Origin: Rickettsiales bacterium
GTDB taxonomy: Bacteria > Pseudomonadota > Alphaproteobacteria > Rickettsiales > UBA1997
DNA length: 14,351 nt
Assembly: GCA_947496905.1 (NCBI GenBank)
Contig: CANMEW010000025.1
Span: 1 to 14,351 of the forward strand
Direction: 5' to 3'
The first letter of the stretch is position 1, and the number at the start of each line of letters is the position of its first letter. The notes under the pieces were generated by a model. It ran no database searches. It saw only the letters and a list, made by a program, of their open reading frames with translations, and was not told the DNA's origin. The position numbers and the translations under genes are program-made. This document shows, piece by piece, positions 1-6,494 of the stretch.

Positions 1-159
1 ACACTTGATTACCTTCATTCTTTTTTCGTGAGAATGGACTACTCGTTTGTCACCGAAGCGACAGGTTCTTTTGCAGTCTTTGCATTGATATCGTTGCTTG
101 CCGGCAACGACTCCATTCATTACCAAGTTCTGACTGTTACAATGTTTACAGTTTTTCAT
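1..159 (-). CDS. IS1-like transposase, N-terminal fragment (runs off the left edge)
   Basis: Read on the minus strand from an ATG at 157-159, this gives 53 residues before the window ends. It begins MKNCKHCNSQNLVMNG and has two CxxC pairs (CKHC and CKDC) separated by a GKQRYQC segment, followed by GDKR. Paired CxxC knuckles around a GKQRY motif, then a basic GD-R stretch, are the zinc-finger N-terminus of InsA/IS1-type transposases; this identification rests on motif recognition only. GGAG lies 5 nt upstream of the start, one of the few clear ribosome binding sites in the window. That site lies inside an inverted repeat (163-200) that could mask it. The catalytic domain lies outside the window, so whether the element is intact cannot be judged. 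IS1595-like elements have similar fingers and are the main alternative. Confidence 0.7.
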   Translation of the reverse strand, partial: MKNCKHCNSQNLVMNGVVAGKQRYQCKDCKRTCRFGDKRVVHSHEKRMKVIKC

Positions 160-162
160 ATT

Positions 163-200
163 CACTCCAAATTGAGGTTAAAAAACCTTAATTTGGAGTG
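163..200 (-). promoter_or_regulatory. Inverted repeat covering the transposase ribosome binding site
   Basis: Two 17-nt arms (163-179 and 184-200) are complementary at 16 of 17 positions, with an AAAA loop. In a minus-strand transcript the 3' arm contains the GGAG ribosome binding site of the transposase. A transcript starting outside the element would fold and hide the site, whereas one starting inside the hairpin would not. Such protection against impinging transcription is known for IS10 and IS50; applying it here is inference. The repeat may also lie at or near the end of the element. Confidence 0.5.
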
Positions 201-352
201 TGGAGTTTTAAAATCTATAGTTACTTAGCAATGCCTAAACACCCCTATCCCAAAGCCACTTGAAACTTGAGGTTTTTGTTTTGGTATGCCGCCAGAGCGC
301 TATGCACGCAATTTTTTACCTCCCAACCCCTCTCAATCAAAAGACTAAAAAC

Positions 353-1363
353 ATGAAAGTTTACTACGATCGCGATGCCGATTTGAGCATCATTAAATCT
401 AAAAAAATTGCTGTAATTGGTTACGGCTCTCAAGCTCATGCCCATGCTCAAAACCTACGCGACAGCGGTGTTAGCGAAGTAAAAATTGCTCTTCGCGAGA
501 ATTCTCTTTCCATCGCTAAAGCAAAAAATGCTGGCTTCGAAGTGCTTTCAAATGTTGACGCTGCTCGCTGGGCAGACATTGTGATGGTTCTTACTCCAGA
601 TGAGCTTCAAGCTGAAATTTACGAAAAAGATTTGCACGACAACCTCAAGCAAGGCGCTAGCTTAATGTTTGCACATGGTCTGAATGTTCATTTTAATCTC
701 ATTAAACCTCGTGCTGATCTCGACGTTTTTATGGTTGCACCAAAAGGCCCTGGGCACACTGTCCGCGGTGAATTTGTGAAAGGCGGTGGCGTTCCTTGTT
801 TAGTTGCGGTCGCTCAAGACAAGTCTGGAAATGCTTTGAAAATTGCCCTTTCTTACGCTTCAGCGATTGGTGGCGGGAGATCTGGCGTCATCGAAACCTC
901 TTTCAAAGAAGAATGCGAAACTGATCTTTTTGGCGAGCAAGCCGTTCTTTGTGGCGGCGTTACCGCCTTAATTCAAGCCGGTTTTGAAACTTTAACCGAA
1001 GCTGGCTACGCTCCAGAAATGGCTTATTTCGAGTGTCTTCACGAGATGAAATTAATCGTCGACCTACTTTACGAAGGTGGCATTGCCAACATGCGCTACT
1101 CCATTTCAAACACTGCAGAATACGGCGATTTAACTCGCGGCCCAAGAATTATCACCTCCGAAACAAAGGCTGAGATGAAGAAAATTTTGAGCGAAATTCA
1201 GTCGGGAAAATTCGCCGAGGAATTCATGAGCGAGAATAAAACTGGTAAGAAAAATTTTGATGCCTTGCGCGCCAAAGGAAAATCTCATCCAATCGAAGCA
1301 ACTGGTGAGAAGCTTCGCGCCATGATGCCATGGATCGCAAAAAATAAATTAGTAAATAAATAG
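353..1363 (+). CDS. ilvC: Ketol-acid reductoisomerase (class I)
   Basis: The second step of valine and isoleucine synthesis: Mg-dependent alkyl migration and NADPH reduction of acetolactate or acetohydroxybutyrate in the cytosol. The protein has 336 residues, the normal length for the short class I enzyme. Visible features are the start MKVYYDRDADL, the Rossmann loop GYGSQAHAHA (23-32), the active-site His in FAHGLNVHF (about 108), PKGPGHTVR (130-138), the metal-binding DLFGEQ (D191, E195), and the C-terminal knotted domain with HEMKLIVDLLYEGG and SNTAEYGD. The ATG at 353 is chosen because it gives the family N-terminus; in-frame sequence upstream to 260 resembles nothing. No strong Shine-Dalgarno is visible. 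valS starts 11 nt after the stop, so the two are probably cotranscribed. No other ilv gene is in the window. Confidence 0.97.
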   Translation: MKVYYDRDADLSIIKSKKIAVIGYGSQAHAHAQNLRDSGVSEVKIALRENSLSIAKAKNAGFEVLSNVDAARWADIVMVLTPDELQAEIYEKDLHDNLKQGASLMFAHGLNVHFNLIKPRADLDVFMVAPKGPGHTVRGEFVKGGGVPCLVAVAQDKSGNALKIALSYASAIGGGRSGVIETSFKEECETDLFGEQAVLCGGVTALIQAGFETLTEAGYAPEMAYFECLHEMKLIVDLLYEGGIANMRYSISNTAEYGDLTRGPRIITSETKAEMKKILSEIQSGKFAEEFMSENKTGKKNFDALRAKGKSHPIEATGEKLRAMMPWIAKNKLVNK

Positions 1364-1374
1364 TGCCCTCGCAG

Positions 1375-4161
1375 ATGACAGAAGGGAAAAAGCTTTCGGA
1401 TAAATACGATGCCAAAATACGTGAAAAATTTTGGCAAAATTACTGGAGAGGAAAAAAGATTTTTGCTTGGAAAAATGACTTGCCGAAAGAAAAAACTTTT
1501 GTCATCGACACTCCTCCACCCACTGTTTCCGGCGTCCTGCACATGGGTCACGTTTTTTCCTACACTCAAGCAGACTTCGTTGCACGCTTCATGCGCATGT
1601 CCGGCAAGGATGTTTTTTACCCAATGGGTTTCGACGATAATGGTCTACCAACCGAACGTTTAGTTGAAAAAATTATTGGCAAAAAAGCCGGTATTTTTGA
1701 AAGTGAAAATGGTCACGGATCATTCGTAAAAAAATGTCGTGAAGTGGTTGATGAGGCGGAAAAAGAGTTTGAAGCGCTTTTCAATGAAGTTGCTCTGTCA
1801 GTGGATTGGGAGCAGAAATATCAAACCATCTCGCCAGAATCACAAAAAATTTCCCAAGCGTCTTTCATCGATTTACACCGCAAAGGCTTGGTCGAAAAAA
1901 AGTTTGAACCAGTTTTTTGGGATATCTCCGACCGCACTGCCCTAGCCCAAGCTGACCTGATCGACAAGGAAATTGCTGGCGAAATGAACTACATTTCATT
2001 CGGAATTGAAGGATCGGACGAAAAACTTGAAATCATGACAACTCGTCCAGAGTTGCTTCCAGCCTGCGTTGCGGTGATGATTAATCCAGATCACAAGAAT
2101 GAAGATGGTAGTTTGAAGTGGGCAAAGTTGTTAAAAAATAGTTTGAACTCAGAAGGAGAGGGATTCACAGGATCTTACGCAGTTACTCCCCTGTTTGGAG
2201 TAAAGGTTAAGATTATAGCTGATAAGTTAGTGCAAACCGACAAAGGAACTGGCGCGGTTATGTGTTGTACGTTTGGCGATGAAACCGACATTCGCTGGTG
2301 GAAGAAGTACAATCTCGAACTGAGAGTTATTATTGAGAAGGGTGGTAAGTTAAACGATTTTGTTGGTGATTGGAGTGAAAATTTTGGTGAACAAACTGTT
2401 CATCTTGACGATTTGCAAATCGTTAAATTTACCAATTGTGACTTAGTGAATCCTTTGGTTTTTAAGAAAAACTACAACGAATTGGTCGCTGGAAAAACCA
2501 TTAAACAAGCCAAAGAAGCAATAATCGAAGCCTTAAAAACAACCTGTCATCCTGAGTGCAGCGAAGGATCTCAGGAAGTTGCACGAGATCCTTCGGCTTC
2601 GCCTCAGGATGATAGAATTTCTCTTCTACGCAAACAGGAAAAAATCACCCGTGCCGTTAAATGCGCTGAACGCTCTGGCGTCCCAATCGAAATCCTCGTG
2701 GCACCACAATGGTTCGTAAAAATCCTCGACAAAAAAGAGCAATTGAAAGCCGAAGCCGCCAAATGTAACTGGCATCCAGAATACATGAAGGTGCGCATCG
2801 ATCAGTGGATTGACGGCTTGCAATGGGATTGGTGTATTTCGCGCCAACGCTTTTTCGGCGTGGCTTTTCCGGTTTGGTACTCAAAGCGAGTTGGTGAGGA
2901 AGGAAAAATTTTAGTCGCAGAAATTGGTCAACTTCCTTGCGATCCAACCATTGATTTACCTCGCGGATACAGTCGAGATGAGGTTGATCCAGAAACCGAC
3001 ATCATGGACACTTGGATGACCTCCTCAATCTCTCCGCAACTTTCATCAAAAGGAATTTCTGATGAAATTTGCTTCGACCGCACTCGTCACGAAAAACTTT
3101 TCTCCGCTGACCTACGCCCACAAGCTCACGAAATTATTCGCACTTGGGCATTTTACACGATTGCAAAAGCTTACCTACATTCTTTACCACTTCCAAGTAG
3201 CGCCCCTCACCCCAACCCTCTCCCTCAAGGGGAGAGGGAGGTGAGCTATCCTTGGAAAAACTTGATGATCTCAGGCTGGTGCTTGGCTGCGGATAAAACT
3301 AAAATGAGCAAATCAAAGGGAAATGTGATAACGCCAACCGCTTTGATTGAAGAGAAAGGTTCTGACATCGTACGCTACTGGGCATCAACTTCACATCTTG
3401 GCGCCGACACCGCTTACTCTGAAGACGTATTTAAAATTGGACAAAAACTGATCACCAAACTTTTCAACGCAGCAAAATTTGCTTCGATGAATTTTTCTGA
3501 ACTTCGTAATGATGCGAAAGTCACGGAAGCGGCGGATTTATGGATCTTAAGCAAACTCCACCTAACCACAAAGCGCGCGACAGAAGAGTTTGAAAAGTTC
3601 GAATATGCTCGAGCTCGCGAAGCAATTGAAGAATTTTTCTGGAAAGACTTCTGCGACAATTATTTGGAAATCTGCAAAGTTCGATCTTATGGCTTAGTAG
3701 CAGAAAAGCTTGTTGGCATTGAGTTTAGCGATGCTCAGAAAAAAGAAATTCACGCCAAACAGCAGAGCTCGATTTTAACTTTACAAACCTGCCTCAACAC
3801 CATTCTGAAACTTTTCGCACCATTCATTCCGCACGTCACCGAAGAAATTTATTCAACAATTTTTTGCGAAGAATTTGAAAAAACTGACTCAATAAATGCT
3901 CGCGGAAGTTGGCCAAAGTTGGGTGAGAAATTTTTTGATCAGAAATTTTTTGACATCGGTGAGGCTGCGCTAAGAGTGATTTTTGAGGTGAGGAAGTTTA
4001 AGTCGGAGCAAAATCTTTCGATGAAAACTACGGTGAAAAAAATTGCAGCGAGGTGCAAAACCGATCTGTCGGAAATTACCGAAGACTTAAAAAATGTCTG
4101 TAATGTAGAAGTGCTGGAATTATCTGCGGGAGAGCTTTTGGTGAATGTTGAAATCGCGTAA
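1375..4161 (+). CDS. valS: Valyl-tRNA synthetase, archaeal/Rickettsia-type, with two repeat-derived insertions
   Basis: Class I synthetase charging tRNA-Val, 928 residues from the ATG at 1375 (a GTG at 1363, overlapping the ilvC stop, is an alternative start). The HIGH motif is HMGH (56-59) in a TPPPTVSGVLHMGH context; it is followed by DDNGLPTERLVEK, the signature of the archaeal-like ValS found in Rickettsia, where the usual bacterial enzyme has GTDHAG. The editing domain is in the middle; WDWCISRQRFFG and KMSKSKGN (KMSKS 643-647) follow. The C-terminus has the anticodon-binding helical bundle but no typical bacterial coiled coil. Two segments look foreign: residues 391-413 and about 610-624, each encoded by a palindromic repeat and keeping frame. 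The frame is open throughout, so the enzyme is probably functional. It converges on the histidine kinase gene with a 17-nt gap. Confidence 0.95.
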   Translation: MTEGKKLSDKYDAKIREKFWQNYWRGKKIFAWKNDLPKEKTFVIDTPPPTVSGVLHMGHVFSYTQADFVARFMRMSGKDVFYPMGFDDNGLPTERLVEKIIGKKAGIFESENGHGSFVKKCREVVDEAEKEFEALFNEVALSVDWEQKYQTISPESQKISQASFIDLHRKGLVEKKFEPVFWDISDRTALAQADLIDKEIAGEMNYISFGIEGSDEKLEIMTTRPELLPACVAVMINPDHKNEDGSLKWAKLLKNSLNSEGEGFTGSYAVTPLFGVKVKIIADKLVQTDKGTGAVMCCTFGDETDIRWWKKYNLELRVIIEKGGKLNDFVGDWSENFGEQTVHLDDLQIVKFTNCDLVNPLVFKKNYNELVAGKTIKQAKEAIIEALKTTCHPECSEGSQEVARDPSASPQDDRISLLRKQEKITRAVKCAERSGVPIEILVAPQWFVKILDKKEQLKAEAAKCNWHPEYMKVRIDQWIDGLQWDWCISRQRFFGVAFPVWYSKRVGEEGKILVAEIGQLPCDPTIDLPRGYSRDEVDPETDIMDTWMTSSISPQLSSKGISDEICFDRTRHEKLFSADLRPQAHEIIRTWAFYTIAKAYLHSLPLPSSAPHPNPLPQGEREVSYPWKNLMISGWCLAADKTKMSKSKGNVITPTALIEEKGSDIVRYWASTSHLGADTAYSEDVFKIGQKLITKLFNAAKFASMNFSELRNDAKVTEAADLWILSKLHLTTKRATEEFEKFEYARAREAIEEFFWKDFCDNYLEICKVRSYGLVAEKLVGIEFSDAQKKEIHAKQQSSILTLQTCLNTILKLFAPFIPHVTEEIYSTIFCEEFEKTDSINARGSWPKLGEKFFDQKFFDIGEAALRVIFEVRKFKSEQNLSMKTTVKKIAARCKTDLSEITEDLKNVCNVEVLELSAGELLVNVEIA
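2546..2613. repeat. Palindromic repeat inserted in frame in valS (GTCATCCTGAG...GAAGGATCT type)
   Basis: The left arm (2546-2571) carries TCATCCTGAG and GCGAAGGATCT; the right arm (2586-2612) is its near-perfect reverse complement, with a spacer of about 14 nt. It matches a palindromic repeat I recognise from intergenic regions of many proteobacteria. Here it encodes valS residues 391-413, beginning CHPECSEGS and ending DPSASPQDD, between EALK and LLRKQEKITRAVKCAERSG. In Rickettsia-type ValS these two blocks are nearly adjacent, so about 25 residues were added. Comparable in-frame insertions are known for Rickettsia palindromic elements; membership in that family is not claimed. Confidence 0.85.
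3202..3246. repeat. Second palindromic repeat in frame in valS (CCTCACCCCAACCCTCTCCC type)
   Basis: The sequence is a pyrimidine-rich arm (CTCACC, then CCCTCTCCC), a short TCAA loop, then GGGGAGAGGG and GGTGAG, forming a hairpin. It is the widespread intergenic repeat that reads as PHPNPLPQGER when translated. Here it supplies valS residues 610-624, just before PWKNLMISGWCLA and about 20 residues upstream of KMSKS. Related Rickettsia-type enzymes go almost directly from the helix ending AYLH to the PWKN block. It is unrelated in sequence to the repeat at 2546-2613. Confidence 0.85.
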
Positions 4162-4178
4162 GCTTGGACGGATGCTCT

Positions 4179-5009
4179 TTAAAAAATTAACCTAACCACG
4201 GTACCACTACCCAACTCTGATTTTATTTCGATTTCCCCATTTTGTAACTCAACCAACTGCTTAACGATTGGCAGACCGAGACCAAAAGAGTCGACACTTT
4301 TGGAGTTGGCATTTTCAATCGTCCGATATTTTTGAAAGGCGGTTTCAACTTGAGCCTTCGTCATTCCAAAGCCTTGATCAGCAACAATAATTTCAAGAAA
4401 ATTTCTACCATCTTTTATAAAATTTCTTGCTGAAATTTTTACTTCACTATTTTTTGGGCTGTATTTGATCGAGTTTGAAATCAGGTTCGTTAAGATCTGC
4501 TTCATTCTTTTGGCATCAAGCTTTATGGACATCAAATCATCGCAGATTTCAATCTTTAGACTCACCCTTCTCCTCAATGAATAGTCGCTATTCATTCTCA
4601 CCACTCTTCTAATCACATCGGACACGTCAATTTTCCTAGTCAAATCAACAGAAAAATTTCCTGAAGAAACTTGCCCAACATCAAGAAGATCGTTGATTAA
4701 CTCTTTCATGTCGTCACCAGCGCGCTTAATCTCCGCAACGAAATCGAGACACTCACCTTTGGACTTTTTACTCAGCAAATCTTCCTGCAAAATATCCGCA
4801 AACCCTAAAATGGCGTTAAGCGGAGTTTTTAACTCGTGCGTGATTGCGTAGAGAAAATCTGATGAACCAATACTAGAAGAAGTTGACCTTGCTGAGCGCG
4901 ATGAAAGCTCACTTCTTTGCGAACCAAGAAACTTTGCTGAAATAAAATCGACAAAATTACCGACAAAAGCTTGATAAAACGAGTCTTTTTGAATTGTTTT
5001 TGCCTGCAT
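4179..5009 (-). CDS. Soluble sensor histidine kinase, orphan
   Basis: 276 residues with HisKA and HATPase_c domains. The H-box is FLYAITHELKTPLNAILGF with the phosphoacceptor His at 58. The N-box is QILTNLISNSIKYSP (about 171-185), the G1 box DQGFGM (211-216) and the G2 box FGLGLPIVKQL (242-252), ending in a normal GSGTVVRL strand, so the catalytic core is complete. There is no signal peptide, membrane segment or recognisable sensor domain: only about 50 residues precede the H-box, and they end in a serine-rich linker (SARSTSSSIGSS). It is therefore probably cytosolic and may sense through a partner or act as a phosphorelay component. No response regulator is nearby. It diverges from the LysR gene across 124 nt and converges on valS. 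The partner and signal are unknown. Confidence 0.9.
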   Translation of the reverse strand: MQAKTIQKDSFYQAFVGNFVDFISAKFLGSQRSELSSRSARSTSSSIGSSDFLYAITHELKTPLNAILGFADILQEDLLSKKSKGECLDFVAEIKRAGDDMKELINDLLDVGQVSSGNFSVDLTRKIDVSDVIRRVVRMNSDYSLRRRVSLKIEICDDLMSIKLDAKRMKQILTNLISNSIKYSPKNSEVKISARNFIKDGRNFLEIIVADQGFGMTKAQVETAFQKYRTIENANSKSVDSFGLGLPIVKQLVELQNGEIEIKSELGSGTVVRLIF

Positions 5010-5133
5010 GACTTAAAGAGATTGTTTAAAAGATTTGTAAATAATTTTCCTAAAAAAAATCTGACCTGATTATGAAAGACAATTAAAAAATTTACATTTC
5101 TCAATATGGTCATTAATTAATTCAATATCCTGA
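5010..5133. promoter_or_regulatory. Divergent promoter region between the histidine kinase and LysR genes
   Basis: 124 nt of very AT-rich DNA separates two divergently transcribed genes, so both promoters should lie here. The stretch includes the small palindrome ATTAATTAAT near 5113-5122. LysR-type regulators usually bind such divergent regions at a T-N11-A site, but AT-richness makes several matches possible and I cannot single one out. No convincing -35/-10 pair or Shine-Dalgarno was found on either strand. The assignment rests on gene arrangement. Confidence 0.4.
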
Positions 5134-6081
5134 ATGAAAATCTCTCTTAGTAATTTTTTTTACAAAAAAAATCGCCTACAGCAAATTAAGGGATTCTACT
5201 ATGCGGCAAGACATCTGAGCATCTCTGAGGCTGCAAGAGAAATGAATTTGACTCAATCAACTGTTACATTGCAAATTCAATCTTTGGAGCGAGATCTGGG
5301 CCTAAAACTCTTTAGGAGGGATACAAAATCACTTTCACTGACTGCGGACGGGGAAGATTTTTATCGCACAGCATGTCCGCTGATGCATGAATTTGAATCA
5401 GTGCTTGAAAATTTTTTGACTCATAAAAAACAAGATGATCAAAATCAAAAAAAGGTGACCATCGCAGTGCATCACATCGCGATCATTTATCTGATGCCGC
5501 GCATTATTTTTCATTTTAAAAAATCTCACCCAAACACAGAAATTACGATCAGAAATATTTCGCCAAAGGAAGCGATTGAGCGGTTAAAAAATGACCAAAT
5601 TGATCTCGCACTCTATCCAAACATACCTCACGCAGCTGAAATTAAACAAATCGAAACCATCTCTTACGATCCAGTTTTGATCATGAATAAAAAACACCCA
5701 TTAGCTGGAGTACCAATAACCAGTTTGAAAGATTTAAAAAATTTCGATCTAATTCATATCGATGGCAACTTAATCACTCTGCCACTTTTTGAGGAAGCCA
5801 TTGCAGCCCACAACATCAAAGGCAGCATTAAATTCGAGAACGGTGATTGGCAAATGCTCAAAAATTTTGTCAGAGAAAATAACTTCGTAGCAGTTGTTTC
5901 AACGATCTGCTTAAGCAAAAGAGACTCAGATTTAGTGGTAAAAAATTTAGCAAATTTATTCCCTAAAATGAGCTACGGCGTTTTGATAAAAAGCGGAAAA
6001 ATTTTAAGACCAACTACGCAGCATCTGCTTGATGCAATTGAAAAAACGGTCAAGGAAAGGCTCCAAACAACAAATAACTAA
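5134..6081 (+). CDS. LysR-family transcriptional regulator
   Basis: 315 residues. The winged helix-turn-helix occupies about residues 17-75: FYYAARHLSISEAAREMNL, then TQSTVTLQIQSLERDLG and LKLFRRDTKSLSLTADG, all standard LysR DNA-binding features. Residues about 105-300 form the two-lobed effector-binding domain, seen in VTIAVHHIAIIYLMPRI, LKNDQIDLALYPN and NGDWQMLKNFVRENNFVAVVS. The effector domain is broadly CysB/Cbl-like, but the ligand cannot be read from the sequence. It is the first gene of a packed run: the next start is 4 nt after its stop. LysR regulators typically control adjacent or divergent genes, so the aminotransferase and formyltransferase downstream and the divergent kinase are plausible targets (inference). 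Confidence 0.93.
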   Translation: MKISLSNFFYKKNRLQQIKGFYYAARHLSISEAAREMNLTQSTVTLQIQSLERDLGLKLFRRDTKSLSLTADGEDFYRTACPLMHEFESVLENFLTHKKQDDQNQKKVTIAVHHIAIIYLMPRIIFHFKKSHPNTEITIRNISPKEAIERLKNDQIDLALYPNIPHAAEIKQIETISYDPVLIMNKKHPLAGVPITSLKDLKNFDLIHIDGNLITLPLFEEAIAAHNIKGSIKFENGDWQMLKNFVRENNFVAVVSTICLSKRDSDLVVKNLANLFPKMSYGVLIKSGKILRPTTQHLLDAIEKTVKERLQTTNN

Positions 6082-6085
6082 ACTC

Positions 6086-6493
6086 ATGGATGCGCACTCG
6101 GTCTTAACGAATATGACTAACCTTAGCAATGCAAAAAACTTTCTCTCACTTCTCGAAATCAAGTTTTTATCAGATAAAAAAAAACTATCGCAGCTAAAAA
6201 TTGCTAAAAAATCCTTAGATAGAGCGCTAGTACAGCTAATTTTTGACGTACCGGATAGATTAGAAAATATTGAGCAAAATCACAAAGCTGAAATCAGTAG
6301 CGAAATTATGAATGCCCTCTCTCAGCTAGAAAACTGTGGAGACGAGACTCTGAATCGTACTTTACTGGACCTAGTCACCTTCTTTCAAATTTATGAAAAT
6401 TGCTCGGATAGAATCTTCTCATCGCGAGACGAAGAAGATTTAAAAAATCTTAGAGCAAAAACTTTATTAATCACCGCAGAGAGGTTTGGATAA
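6086..6493 (+). CDS. Hypothetical helical protein
   Basis: I do not recognise this gene. From the ATG at 6086 it encodes 135 residues, mostly predicted helix by composition (Leu, Lys, Glu, Ser), with no membrane segment, signal peptide, cysteine motif or catalytic pattern. A downstream ATG at 6113 is an alternative start; sequence upstream of 6086 overlaps the LysR gene in another frame and is not credible. The evidence that it is real is position: it begins 4 nt after the LysR stop, ends 1 nt before the aminotransferase ATG, and fills the gap with no wasted sequence. It could be a small accessory or partner subunit of the following enzyme. Homology searching would be decisive. Confidence 0.6.
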   Translation: MDAHSVLTNMTNLSNAKNFLSLLEIKFLSDKKKLSQLKIAKKSLDRALVQLIFDVPDRLENIEQNHKAEISSEIMNALSQLENCGDETLNRTLLDLVTFFQIYENCSDRIFSSRDEEDLKNLRAKTLLITAERFG

Positions 6494-6494
6494 T

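Noticed and set aside
28..228. Plus-strand open frame at the left edge
   Set aside because: It is the antisense of the transposase zinc-finger region, where the minus-strand reading has paired CxxC motifs and a good ribosome binding site.
260..300. Possible ilvC promoter with TTGAAA and a 17-nt spacer
   Set aside because: The matching -10 hexamer (GGTATG) is poor, so I do not list it as a feature.
260..352. N-terminal extension of ilvC starting at a TTG
   Set aside because: The ATG at 353 gives the standard ketol-acid reductoisomerase N-terminus; the 31 upstream residues resemble nothing in the family.
1375..4161. valS as a pseudogene because of the two repeats
   Set aside because: Both insertions keep the frame, all catalytic motifs are intact and there is no internal stop.
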